This document shows positions 51,402 to 60,549 of a DNA stretch of 64,000 nucleotides, piece after piece; position 1 is the stretch's first letter, and every line of letters starts with the position of its first letter. A model generated the notes under the pieces. It did no database searches. It had not been told where the DNA came from and worked only from the letters and a program-made list of their open reading frames with translations. Position numbers and translations under genes: made by a program. The stretch is from WVYX01 sp039586815 (lineage in GTDB: Bacteria; Gemmatimonadota; Gemmatimonadetes; Gemmatimonadales; GWC2-71-9), in the NCBI GenBank assembly GCA_039586815.1, contig JBDHJR010000013.1, positions 186,001-250,000 of the forward strand. Reading direction: 5' to 3'.

Positions 51402-53839
51402 ATGACACAGCTACGAACCATCGCCGCCGGCGTCGTTCTCGCAACGCTCCTGTTCGTCGGCTTTCGCCCCGTGGGGCAGCTACCGGCGCTGGGACGCCTG
51501 CTCGATCCGTGGAGCGGAGTTTGGTCGGTGGCCACCACGGCCCACCTGCCGCGCTACGCGGAGGCGAACGTCACGGGTCTGGGCGACAGCGTGCTGGTGC
51601 TGTACGACGACAGAGCGGTACCCCACGTCTTCGCCGCCAGTACGGAAGATGCCGCACGGGCACTGGGGTACGTAGTGGCGCGCGACCGGTTGTTCCAGCT
51701 CGACCTCCAGGCGCGCGCGCCGGCCGGGAGGCTCACCGAGCTGTTCGGGGCGCGGGCCCTCCCGCTCGATCGGGAGATGCGCCGCCTCGGCCTCCCGCAG
51801 AGCGCGGAGCGAGAGTTCGCCGAGCTCGACCCGGAGTCCGAGGCGTATCGCATGATGGTGGCGTACGGCGAGGGCGTGAACGCGTGGATCGAGGGGCTGG
51901 GGCGGCGCGGTCTTCCACTGGAGTACCATCTGCTGGCCGAGCGCCCGGCCCGGTGGGAGCCGGTCAACACGCTGTACCTGTTGCGTCGCATGGGTCACAT
52001 GCTCGCCCACTCGAGCGACGAATTCCGCCGGGAGCGGGTAGCCGCGCTGGTGGGAGAGGCAGCGGCCGACGCGCTGTTGCCCGCCGTGAGCCCCATCCAG
52101 GAGCCGGTGCAGCCGGGGGCGGGCGATTACCCCCGAATCGACAGCACCCCGCTCCCGCCGCCCGCAGCGCCCGCCAGCAATCCCTCGCCGGTCGTGCGCG
52201 GCCCCCGCGAGCGCGAGCGCGCACACGCCAGCAACAACTGGGCGGTCGCGCCGGCTAAGAGCGCGACGGGGCGCGCGCTGCTCGAAGGAGACCCGCACCT
52301 GGAGCTCACATCGTGGTTCCCGACGCCATGGACGCATACGGCGTGACGTTTACGGGCAGCCCGGCGATCATCATCGGCTTCAATAGGGACGTGGCGTGGA
52401 GCTTCACCACCAACACGGCGGACGTGCTGGACTACTACGAGGAGGAGCTGGACGATCCCGAGCGGCCAGCTCGCTACCGTCTGGACGGCGAGTGGCGGCC
52501 GCTGGAGGCACGCGTGGAGCAGTACCTCGGTGAGCGGGGGGAGGTGATCGCGGCCGACACGCTGTACTACACCCACAGGGGACCGATAGAGTGGCGCGAC
52601 GGCCGCGCACTCTCGCTGCGCTGGACGGTGCTCGAGGATCAGGGCACGATCGACGCCGTGTATCGCGCGACGACCGCCCGGTCTGTGGACGAGTGGCTTG
52701 GCACCATGGAGGATTATCTGGCACCGTCCCAGACCGCCGTTGTGGGCGACCGAGCGGGCAACATCGCAATCCGTTCGCTCGGCCGCATTCCGATCCGGCC
52801 CGGTGACGGGCGCGGCGACCGCGTGTTCGACGGCACGACGAGCGCCAGCGACTGGGTGGGGTGGTGGCCGTTGGAGCGCCAGCCCTTCGGTCGGAACCCG
52901 ACGCAGGGCTACGTAGCCTCGGCCAATCAGCAACCCATCGACCCCGCCGAGGACGACGGCTACCTCGGAGTGCACTGGTTCCCGCCGTGGCGTGCCATGC
53001 GCATCAACCGGCTGCTGCGCGAGCATCAGTCGGTCACGCCGCGCGAAATGCAGCTGTTCCAGACGGATCCCGGGAGCGCGCGAGCGGATCTCTTCGTGCC
53101 CTGGTTCCTGGCGGCGTCCCGCAGGCTCACGCAGGCGGGGCGGGATCCCGAGGGGCTGGTGGCCGCGGCGGCGCTGCTGGCCGAATGGGACCGGCGCTAT
53201 ACGAGGGAGAACGTGCGCGCCGTGCTGTTCGAGTTGGCGATGGACGAGCTCGAGGATCGGACCTGGGACGAGCTGGTCCCCCCGCCCGAGGGCAATGACT
53301 CCGCTGCACGGCGTGCGGCGACGCCCATGGAGAGTGTGCTGTACCGGCTGTTGCACGAAGGAAACAGCGCCTGGTGGGACGTGCGCGCCACCGCTGAGAC
53401 GGTTGAGGACCGGGACCAGATCCTGGGGCAGAGCTTGGCGGCAGCGTTGCGGCGGGCCACCGATCGGTTCGGCGACCCTGCGGGCGACGGCTGGCGCTGG
53501 GAGCGCATCCGCCACGCCAACATCTACCACCTGCTGCGGCTGCGCAGTCTCTCGGCTCTGGGCCTGCCGGTCCAGGGTGGGCCGTGGACGCTCAGCCCGT
53601 CCTCCGGCCGCGGCGTGTGGGGGGCGAGCTGGCGCCAGGTCGTGGAACTGGGACCCGAGGTCACCGCTCAGGTGATCTACCCAGGCGGCCAGTCCGGTAA
53701 CCCCGTGAGCCCACGCTACGACGACCGCATTGCCAAGTGGCAGGCCGGCCAGCTCGATAGCGCGCTCGTTCCGGCGACGCCGCAGGACCTACCGTCGCTG
53801 AGTGTGACCGCCACACTCGTACTCCGGCCAGGGAGGTGA
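51402..53839 (+). pseudogene. Penicillin acylase-family Ntn-hydrolase, split by a frameshift/deletion
   Basis: The DNA encodes a full-length penicillin/acyl-homoserine-lactone acylase-like protein in two frames. The first part (51402-52346) has an N-terminal membrane or signal segment, the alpha chain and the nucleophile Ser (about 277) in ASNNWAV, then GDPHLELTS. It then leaves the family and stops at 52344-52346. The second frame resumes at about 52310 with HIVVPDAMDAYGVTFTGSPAIIIGFN (in parts) and runs to 53839. In homologues about eight residues (around xxPxxWYEA) lie between DPHLxL and H-L/I-V. Those are missing, so a deletion of 22 or 25 nt (1 modulo 3) explains both the gap and the frame change. 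Pseudogene, or an assembly error. If restored, an 800-residue self-processing amidase. Confidence 0.85.
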
Positions 53840-53841
53840 CC

Positions 53842-54192
53842 ATGCGTGCGAGCTTGCGGGTGGGAATGCTGGCCCTGGCTTTCGCTCTCGCGACGGCGGT
53901 GTTCGGCTGGTGGGCCGTTCCGCTGCTGGGTGCCGTTTGGGGCGGCGTTGCCGCCTCCACCAGCCGACCTGCAGTCGCGGCGGGGACAGCCGCCGGCCTG
54001 GGGTGGATCCTATTGCTGGCGCTCACAGCGCTGCAGGGCCCCGTTTGGGTGCTTGCCCAGAAGGCGGGCGGCGTGCTGGCGCTGCCGGGATGGCTGTTTG
54101 CGGTGCTGACAGTGGGTTTTGCGGCGGCTCTGGCGGGGAGCGCCGCCGCAGCGGTATCGGGCGCACGCCGTGCCCGTAAGCTGTTGTCATAG
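53842..54192 (+). CDS. Small four-helix membrane protein
   Basis: A 116-residue hydrophobic protein with about four helices (roughly 6-24, 27-45, 48-75, 78-105) and a short basic tail GARRARKLLS. No family recognised. ATG at 53842 has GGGAGG 5 nt upstream; a GTG at 53836 overlapping the acylase stop (GTGA) is the alternative. It is probably co-transcribed with the broken acylase gene. Confidence 0.65.
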   Translation: MRASLRVGMLALAFALATAVFGWWAVPLLGAVWGGVAASTSRPAVAAGTAAGLGWILLLALTALQGPVWVLAQKAGGVLALPGWLFAVLTVGFAAALAGSAAAAVSGARRARKLLS

Positions 54193-54330
54193 AGCGATTT
54201 AAGGTGCCGCGCCGGCGCCATGGTCCAGTATGGACCGGCCTGCCCGGACCCCCGTCGAGAGCCCGCATATGTCGCGCAAATCGTTGTCCCAGCTTATATT
54301 TGCGCCATTCCTGTACCGGAGGATCAAGCA

Positions 54331-55074
54331 ATGAAGCGGGTGTTTGCGGTCTGTCTGCTGCTCAGCCTGGGCGCCGGAGCGGCGGCGCAGGCACAACTTG
54401 CCACCACCCCGATGTGGTTCTCGCCAGCATTCGGGAGCGGCGTTGGCGTATTCGCCACGTGGGGGATGGGGGTGAACGACGACGCGAAGTTCAGTGGCGC
54501 TGCCGACGCGAGCTCGCCGATGGCTTTCGGCGGCACCATCCACCTCGGCGTGTCAGCCTTCAAGGCCAACGTCACTGCCAACTACGTGGACACGAAGGTC
54601 GACGGGTTGGATAACGAGATGACCTACGGCGGCAACCTCGGTGTGGCCCTCTACCAGGGTGGACCCGAGACCCCGGTCTATGTGGACATCATGGTGGGGT
54701 TCGGCTACGCCAAGTTCGGCGAGGGCGCGTTCGAGGAGAAGTACACGAACATCCCCGTCAGCATCCCGCTCTCCTACGGCGCTCAGCTTTCGGGCGGGAG
54801 CACGATCGAGGTCTGGATGGCGCCGCGGGTGATCTTCTGGAGCTGGTCTGTCGGTGGTGGTGAGTCTACTTCCGACATCGGGTTCGGTGGTGGCCTGGGC
54901 CTCAACTACTACTCGGCGATGGGGCTGGGCGTTTACATCAACGGGGACTGGACCACGACGAAGTTCGGTGAGGGTACGGTGCCCAACCATCAGCCGATAC
55001 GCCTTGGCGCCGGACTGGGGTGGAGATTCTCGGTTCCGAGCTTCTCCGCATCGAAGGGCCTGATCGGCGGGTAA
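54331..55074 (+). CDS. Outer-membrane beta-barrel protein
   Basis: A 247-residue exported protein. ATG at 54331 follows GGAGGATC and begins a signal peptide ending AAQAQ (about 22). The mature part is Gly- and aromatic-rich strands (SGVGVFATWGMGVN, GVSAFKANVTANYVD, VYVDIMVGFGYAKFG, GLGVYINGDWTT), ending near GAGLGWRFSVPSF. The strand count suggests about ten. The upstream open frame from 54220 has no signal peptide. It sits alone, with a strong terminator behind it. Confidence 0.78.
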   Translation: MKRVFAVCLLLSLGAGAAAQAQLATTPMWFSPAFGSGVGVFATWGMGVNDDAKFSGAADASSPMAFGGTIHLGVSAFKANVTANYVDTKVDGLDNEMTYGGNLGVALYQGGPETPVYVDIMVGFGYAKFGEGAFEEKYTNIPVSIPLSYGAQLSGGSTIEVWMAPRVIFWSWSVGGGESTSDIGFGGGLGLNYYSAMGLGVYINGDWTTTKFGEGTVPNHQPIRLGAGLGWRFSVPSFSASKGLIGG

Positions 55075-55120
55075 TCGTCGCCGGCGTGTAGCCGCAGGCG
55101 AACTACAATCGATTACGTAG

Positions 55121-55153
55121 CGGGGCGTTCCGGCCTATGGCCGGGGCGCCCCG
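55121..55153 (+). terminator. Terminator after the barrel gene at 54331
   Basis: A 15-pair stem (two G-U) 55121-55135 with 55139-55153, loop TAT, followed by TTGTGT. It starts 47 nt after the stop. Confidence 0.75.
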
Positions 55154-55218
55154 TTGTGTCTAGCCCAGCCCATGTCGCATATTCCGCTGGGTTCAGCACC
55201 CGAATGGAGGGCCAACCC

Positions 55219-55584
55219 GTGGAGCGCACTAGGTTCGTCGAGCACGAGGGACAGCAGCTTCTCTTCGTCGATTTCGCGGGTCTCGCCGACAAGGCCGACG
55301 CGCTGGATGCGATTGCCCAGTCCCGCGCATTCGTTGCGCAGCAGCCCGAGGGATCGCTTCTCACGCTCACCGACGTGACGGACATGGAGTTCGACGAGGA
55401 GGTGGCGACGGCCCTGTGGGAGCTGCTGCGCCACAACAAGAAACACGTGCGCGCCGGCGCCGTTGTGGGACTGTCCGGTGAGCGGCAGCAAATCCTCTAC
55501 GATCTCCTGACCCACCAGGCGCGCCGCGACCTACCGGTCTTCGAGACCGCGGAGGAAGCGAAGGCCTGGTTGCTGGGGAGGTAG
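55219..55584 (+). CDS. Small STAS/SpoIIAA-like cytosolic protein
   Basis: A 121-residue soluble protein: beta strand QQLLFVDFAGL, helices ADALDAIAQSRAFV and EEVATALWELLRHN, strand VRAGAVVGL, helix RQQILYDLLTHQA, strand LPVFETAEEAKAWLL. This alpha/beta order and the closing F-x-T-x-E-E-A-x-x-W-L motif are those of a common bacterial family related to STAS/SpoIIAA domains; its role is not established. GTG at 55219 is preferred over the ATG at 55204 because GGAGG lies 8 nt before it and the protein then begins at the conserved strand. It ends 1 nt before the DinB-like gene. Confidence 0.7.
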   Translation: MERTRFVEHEGQQLLFVDFAGLADKADALDAIAQSRAFVAQQPEGSLLTLTDVTDMEFDEEVATALWELLRHNKKHVRAGAVVGLSGERQQILYDLLTHQARRDLPVFETAEEAKAWLLGR

Positions 55585-55585
55585 C

Positions 55586-56101
55586 ATGACGGCGGCAAGC
55601 TCGTTCCTGGAAGAGAGCCTCGGTGCCTGGCGGCACGCCCGCGAGGGGATCGTAGAGGAGGTGCGCAACTTACCGGCGGATCAATTCGACTTTCGGCCTA
55701 CGCCGGATGTGAAGAGCGTGCTGGAGTTGGTGCAGCACATCCTCGAGGTCTCGCTGATGATGACTGGGGAGCTCACCCGCACCGACACCAACTTCCGTCG
55801 CGCCCCGTGGCCCGAGCTGCTGGCGATGTACGCCAAGCCCGCCTACGAGGCCACGACCAAGCAGGAGTTGCTCGAGCTGCTCGAGAGTCAGATGACGGAG
55901 GCCGAGGATGCCTTCCGGGCCTGTGGCGAGCTCGAGATGCGGGAGTTCATCGACAACTTCGACGGCTCACGCGGCACCAAGATGCAATGGCTGCACCACG
56001 GCATCGCGCAGGAGATGTACCATCGAGGACAACTGACGCTTTACGCCCGGCTACTGGGATTGGAGCCGGCGCTGACGCAACGTATTCGCAAGGGAAGCTA
56101 A
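55586..56101 (+). CDS. DinB-family four-helix metalloprotein
   Basis: A 171-residue protein of the DinB/YfiT-like putative metalloenzyme superfamily. The three His ligands are visible: H51 in LVQHILEV, one of H137/H138 in WLHHGIAQE, and H146 in YHRGQL. Characterised relatives include thiol-dependent S-transferases; the thiol and substrate here are unknown. It starts 1 nt after the STAS-like gene stop (TAGC-ATG), so the pair forms a small operon, and the carboxypeptidase-regulatory-like gene follows 18 nt later. Confidence 0.88.
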   Translation: MTAASSFLEESLGAWRHAREGIVEEVRNLPADQFDFRPTPDVKSVLELVQHILEVSLMMTGELTRTDTNFRRAPWPELLAMYAKPAYEATTKQELLELLESQMTEAEDAFRACGELEMREFIDNFDGSRGTKMQWLHHGIAQEMYHRGQLTLYARLLGLEPALTQRIRKGS

Positions 56102-56119
56102 GCACCGAGGAGGTAGTCC

Positions 56120-57082
56120 ATGAAGCGCGCAGGGTTCGCTGTAGGACTGGCAATGTTCGTGATGCTCCTGCCGGGAAAGGCCGGTGCCCAGGAGTTCACT
56201 GTCAGCGGGACCGTGATAAACAAGGAGACCGGCGAGCCGTTGCAGTACGCAGTGGTCGGCATCGCGGAGCTCCGGGTCTGGGATCTCACCAACGAAGAGG
56301 GTGCGTTCACGCTCGAGGGCGTGACGCCGGGCACGTTCCGCTTCATTGCGAACCGCCGCGGCTACTTCCTGACCGACCTTCACCTGCGACTGGACGGCCC
56401 GACTGAGTTCGAGGTACAGCTCACGCCTGAGGATCCCGATGAGCCCGTCCTGTCCGGCGCGCTCACGGGCGTCATTCGGGATCAGGTATCCGGGGAGCCC
56501 GTTGACGGTGTGGAGATTACGGTGGAGCCCACGGAGCAGCAGGCAACTACCGACCGCGAGGGCCGCTTCGAGATCCGCGACATCTCCTCTGGTGCGCTGC
56601 GCCTCACCTTCCGGCGCGTTGGGTACCAGGCGCGCGTGGATACGGCGGTGGCGTTTCCGGGCGTGAACCTCCACGTCGAGCTGACCATGTCCGCCCAGGC
56701 CATTCAGCTCGATCCCGTGGTCGTGACCGCGAGACCCGCGTATCTGGAGGCGAACGGGTTCTTTCGCCGGGCCAGGATCCGCAGAGGATCTCAGTGGGGT
56801 CCCGAGGAGGTCGAGCGGCTGGGCTACCCCGACTTCACCCGCATGTTCGTCATCGCCGGCACCCGAGTCGTGCGAGGACGAATGGGACAACAGGTGCTGA
56901 TCAATACCCGCGACGACAACTGTGAGTTCACTGTGTGGATCGACGGCGCGCCGGTGCCGGGCATCGGCCTGGACGAGATCAGCGCGGCGTGGGTCGAGGC
57001 CGTCGAGGTGTACCGCGGGATGGAGACGCCGCCCGAATTCTCGGATCGCTGCGGCGTGATATTGGTATGGTCTAAGCAGTAG
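56120..57082 (+). CDS. Exported protein with two carboxypeptidase-regulatory-like domains and a lone plug-like domain
   Basis: A 320-residue exported protein. ATG at 56120 follows GAGGAGG; the signal peptide ends KAGAQ. Two Ig-like CarboxypepD_reg repeats follow (about 27-110 and 115-195: VSGTVINKETGEPLQYAVVGI and LTGVIRDQVSGEPVDGVEITVEP in parts). Then comes the linker LDPVVVTARPAYLE, which normally joins such domains to a TonB-dependent receptor. The remaining 100 residues resemble only the end of a plug domain (FTVWIDGAPVPG, ISAAWVEAVEVYRGMETPPEF). There is no 22-strand barrel, so this is a barrel-less receptor fragment that stands as a complete gene. It may bind a polymer or a partner. 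Confidence 0.8.
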   Translation: MKRAGFAVGLAMFVMLLPGKAGAQEFTVSGTVINKETGEPLQYAVVGIAELRVWDLTNEEGAFTLEGVTPGTFRFIANRRGYFLTDLHLRLDGPTEFEVQLTPEDPDEPVLSGALTGVIRDQVSGEPVDGVEITVEPTEQQATTDREGRFEIRDISSGALRLTFRRVGYQARVDTAVAFPGVNLHVELTMSAQAIQLDPVVVTARPAYLEANGFFRRARIRRGSQWGPEEVERLGYPDFTRMFVIAGTRVVRGRMGQQVLINTRDDNCEFTVWIDGAPVPGIGLDEISAAWVEAVEVYRGMETPPEFSDRCGVILVWSKQ

Positions 57083-57110
57083 GGGAACGCTGCGACGTGC
57101 TGACACGCGG

Positions 57111-57141
57111 AGGCGGCGTGGGACGCGGTCCCACGCCGCTT
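57111..57141. terminator. Bidirectional terminator
   Basis: Stem gcggcgtggga (57113-57123) with tcccacgccgc (57129-57139), perfect over 11 bp and extended by two more pairs, loop CGCGG. It lies in the 70-bp convergent gap between 57082 and 57153. Confidence 0.75.
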
Positions 57142-57152
57142 CTGTCACCGTG

Positions 57153-58565
57153 TTACCACGCCCAGAAGACGCCGACCCGCAGCTGGCCGGCCAATCCACC
57201 TCCGTTCACCGCCGCTGGCTCTTGGTCACTGTGCTCGGTCTTGCCGTATACCGGTAGGTCACCTGCCAGGAACAGATGGAGCGAGCCGGATGCCAGTGGG
57301 AGCCGCTTGGTGAGCTCACCGCCTACCAGGACCACCGGACGGACCGCCGCCGCCGAGGAATCGTCCTCCGCCCTCCCCAGCCCGAGGCCCGTGACGAGCC
57401 AATCCCGCCGCGAGGTGTCGAGCTCGTAGCGGCCGACATTGACGGCCCATGCGATGCCGTCTGGGCTGCTCTTCGTGCCCGCGCGCTGCAGGCGGAACCA
57501 CAGCACGCTTCCACCGAGGCTCCCGCGATACCGGAACGCCGTGGCCCCGAGCTGTTCCCACAACTCGACGTGAGGCCAGGTCTCGAGCCGCACCGATGCG
57601 GCACTCTCCAGGCTCTCCCACCCGGCGTATAGGGACCAGTGGTTCGATGCGGTCTCATACCACCCGTACCCCATCCACTGTCGAAAATCGAGCCGTCCGT
57701 AATAGAGCTCCCCTGCCTTTTGGCCGGTGCGCATGAGCGGTGCGCCGAGGTCGGTCTTCTGCCATGCCCGCCGGATACCCAGCCCGGCCCGCTGGTGCAG
57801 TGCGATCGCAAGACTCACATGAGCGACCTCGTTGGTGCCGTCGGGGGAAATCGTGAGGAAGGCGTCGCCCTCGACAGCCTGGCTCATCGCCTCGCTGCGC
57901 TCATAGGCAGCCTGCACAGACGGCTGGACGGCACCCAGGGGAATCGAGAGCGACACTTCCGCTCTGGTACCGTTGACCACGTGTTCGCCGGCAATGTCGG
58001 TCGCTCTGTCGGTCGGCACCGTGAGCAGCAGGGTTCGAGCGTTGGAGTGCCAACCGGATAGCCGAATCGAGTGGTACGGGGATCGGTTCTGCAGCACCAA
58101 TCCTGCGCCGGGACCGCGGTCCAGCGTCGCCACTCCGAGCAGCGATACGTCGCCGACGATCGTCTCCGGCCACGCCAGCTCCAAACCGATGTCGGCCCCC
58201 GGTGACGCCTGAGTCTGCAGCAGAGGATCGTCCTCGCTGCGCACGCTGCGTCCGTCATGTGTGATGCCCGCGTGAAGTGCATGCCGGCTGGTCCCCAACT
58301 GCTGCCTTCCCCGGACCGTCGCGTAGTGCTGCCCCAGGCTCGCCGCTCTGCCCAGCGACATGAACTCCACCCGGGAACCGACCAGAACGCGATATGGTTG
58401 GCTGTCCGCCAGGGTTGCCGGCACGCGGAGGTTCATCCACTGGGGACGCCAGCCCTGCGTCACGAAGTCTGCGACCCAGCGCTCGAGCAGGCTGCCCTGA
58501 GCGCTGAGCGGTTCCGCGCACAGAACCGACAGCAAGACGACGATGTGGCGCGGTCTAGGGATCAT
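57153..58565 (-). CDS. Large exported beta-barrel protein, unknown function
   Basis: A 470-residue exported protein. ATG at 58565 lies within the last codons of the upstream lipoprotein (overlap 11 bp), so the two are coupled. The signal peptide (MIPRPRHIVVLLSV) ends EPLSAQ. The rest alternates amphipathic strands with polar turns (HALHAGITHDGRSVRS, VEFMSLGRAASLG, GSLHLFLAGDLPVYG), ending in GQLRVGVFWAW with a terminal aromatic, as in outer-membrane barrels. No named family recognised. The paired lipoprotein probably works with it. Confidence 0.7.
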   Translation of the reverse strand: MIPRPRHIVVLLSVLCAEPLSAQGSLLERWVADFVTQGWRPQWMNLRVPATLADSQPYRVLVGSRVEFMSLGRAASLGQHYATVRGRQQLGTSRHALHAGITHDGRSVRSEDDPLLQTQASPGADIGLELAWPETIVGDVSLLGVATLDRGPGAGLVLQNRSPYHSIRLSGWHSNARTLLLTVPTDRATDIAGEHVVNGTRAEVSLSIPLGAVQPSVQAAYERSEAMSQAVEGDAFLTISPDGTNEVAHVSLAIALHQRAGLGIRRAWQKTDLGAPLMRTGQKAGELYYGRLDFRQWMGYGWYETASNHWSLYAGWESLESAASVRLETWPHVELWEQLGATAFRYRGSLGGSVLWFRLQRAGTKSSPDGIAWAVNVGRYELDTSRRDWLVTGLGLGRAEDDSSAAAVRPVVLVGGELTKRLPLASGSLHLFLAGDLPVYGKTEHSDQEPAAVNGGGLAGQLRVGVFWAW

Positions 58566-60285
58566 CCTTCTCGAATACCCAGTCGCCGCCGAGGTGCGTA
58601 AACGTGATCGGGAACCCACCGTTCCCCGAACGCACGTCCGTCATCGTGGCGGTGATTGTCACAGGGGTCCCCAAGTCGTCCTCGAGGGTGAGCACTACGT
58701 CGATGACTGTCGGGCTCTGGTAGCTCGCCGTGTACGGACCCCAGTAGAAGGTGTAGTCGAAGACGTCTGGGAATCCATCCAGATTGGTGTCTTCGGCGGT
58801 CTCGATCGACAGGTACGCCCACTCATAGAAGTCGAGGTAAGCGTTCAGCACGTTGGCGGTAGCGAGCTGGCACCCCATTTGTTGTGTGCCACACTCGACA
58901 TCGTCGATCGTGAGCAGGCGATAATATCCTGTGAGCGGCGTCCCGATCTCCCAGAACACCGAGCTGATGTCGAACGCGTCGGTCACGTCGCTCGTGGTGG
59001 TCATGTTGGGGAAGATCCCGTTGAAGCTCGGGTCCGGGAGCGTCCAGTCGTCGAACATGAGCGCGCGCCAGCGGAACGTGCCTTCGACCACTTCGTAGGT
59101 TGGCAGCAGTGCCTTGAGGTCGGTGATGGGATCGAGGAAGAACCGGGACACGTCCACCCTGACCGTCACTTCTCCGTGCCCGAAGTCCTCGGTGACGTCG
59201 TACGGTCCCTCGAGCGCACCCTCGATGTCTGCCAGTACGTCGCGTGCGTCTTGTATGTCCTGCGCGGAGATGCCGTCGTTGGGATCCCGCTTGATGATGT
59301 CGTTGCTCTGGTCGTCGGTCTCGTCTTCGAGGAAGTCGAGGCCGTCGTTCAGCAGGTCCAGGGTGCGAAGCAGCCGCTGGTGTGCGTCGGCGAGAAGCGT
59401 ACCGCCGGTCGACTGCAGCGTTCCGAACGTGGAGCCGGGCTGCAAGGCGGCCGCGAATCCGTCAGCGCCGTACGGGCTGGGCGCCAGCACGTAGGCGAGC
59501 GCTACGTCGCTGGTGGCGAGCGCGACCTCCAGGGCGGCGCGCAGCGCGTAGACCTCCGTCAGATCCAACTCCAGGGTGTCGGCCTCGCCGGGATTCTCAC
59601 CCTGCATGCGTTCCGTGAGCAGGAACACGAAGCCCGGGCTGTCCACGGTGTTGAGCACGCCGAGGGCCTCCAGCAGCACCGGGACTATTTCGTCCCGCAG
59701 TAAGTCTTGGTGATCCTCGGGGCTGGGCGGGTAAGCGCCGTGGGTGGCCGCGGTCGGCAGCAGAGTTCCTGGCAGATCACTTACTCGTGTGGCCCGGCGC
59801 AGCGAAATGCCGGAGAGGTCCAAGGGAAGGGATGCTCTCCCCCAGAAGAAGGGCGTGGCGGCGGCGAGCATAGCGTGGCCCGTTAGATCATCGAGGCTGT
59901 GGGTCTCGAGCCACGTTTCCCACTCCTCGGCGATCGCTCGCAGCTCCGGGTTGTCCTCCAGCACGAATACAGTGGTCATCGCGAGCCCGAAGGCCGCCAC
60001 CTCGTTGGCCGGGTCCTCTGCGACCGCTTGCTCGAACAGAGCCCGGGCCGGCTCGAAGCTGAGCGCGTCGAGATCGGCGACATCGTCGAGGTTGTTGAGT
60101 ACCGCGAAGAGCGCTACCTCCAGGACCTCGATGGCCTGCTCGGTCAGCGTTGGGGGCGTGTCGTCGTCACCCTGAACGCCCGGCCCGGGGCTGGTGATGA
60201 CTTCGGAACAAGCTGCCGCGGCGAACAGTAGGGCCGCGGTTACGATCAGGGGGCGCCAGCGTGTGTGGGTGTGGACGGTCGGCAT
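58555..60285 (-). CDS. Lipoprotein, TPR-like helical with acidic N-terminus, unknown function
   Basis: A 576-residue predicted lipoprotein. ATG at 60285 follows GGAGAGGG and gives a signal peptide with lipobox AAAC (Cys about 26). Residues 40-110 contain helices including a TPR-like unit (ARALFEQAVAEDPANEVAAFGLAM). The following regions are helical and acidic. The last 200 residues are beta-rich, with a calcium-type loop DTNLDGFPDVFDY near 510 and a C-terminal strand set ending GGDWVFEKDD. No family recognised. The downstream barrel overlaps it, suggesting a surface-exposed pair. Confidence 0.7.
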   Translation of the reverse strand: MPTVHTHTRWRPLIVTAALLFAAAACSEVITSPGPGVQGDDDTPPTLTEQAIEVLEVALFAVLNNLDDVADLDALSFEPARALFEQAVAEDPANEVAAFGLAMTTVFVLEDNPELRAIAEEWETWLETHSLDDLTGHAMLAAATPFFWGRASLPLDLSGISLRRATRVSDLPGTLLPTAATHGAYPPSPEDHQDLLRDEIVPVLLEALGVLNTVDSPGFVFLLTERMQGENPGEADTLELDLTEVYALRAALEVALATSDVALAYVLAPSPYGADGFAAALQPGSTFGTLQSTGGTLLADAHQRLLRTLDLLNDGLDFLEDETDDQSNDIIKRDPNDGISAQDIQDARDVLADIEGALEGPYDVTEDFGHGEVTVRVDVSRFFLDPITDLKALLPTYEVVEGTFRWRALMFDDWTLPDPSFNGIFPNMTTTSDVTDAFDISSVFWEIGTPLTGYYRLLTIDDVECGTQQMGCQLATANVLNAYLDFYEWAYLSIETAEDTNLDGFPDVFDYTFYWGPYTASYQSPTVIDVVLTLEDDLGTPVTITATMTDVRSGNGGFPITFTHLGGDWVFEKDDP

Positions 60286-60549
60286 GAGTGTACCCTCTCC
60301 AGCAGTCGGGTCCGGCTGTGCAGCAAGAGCCGCATTCACCAATCTCCGGTGTTCCTTAATCCCGGCAAGGGGAAAAACAGACACTTGTTCTCGGCTTTAG
60401 GCGCTGTGCCTCGGTGCCATTGGCTACGCAGCCCCGCCGCGATGCGGTTACTTCGCCCCCGTCCGTCAAGAGAGCGTCAAGCGTGATTGGCTCGCGCTAA
60501 GCGTGCTCGTGGAGCAGGTTTGTACCGGCATCAACCTCCGGAGGGACAA

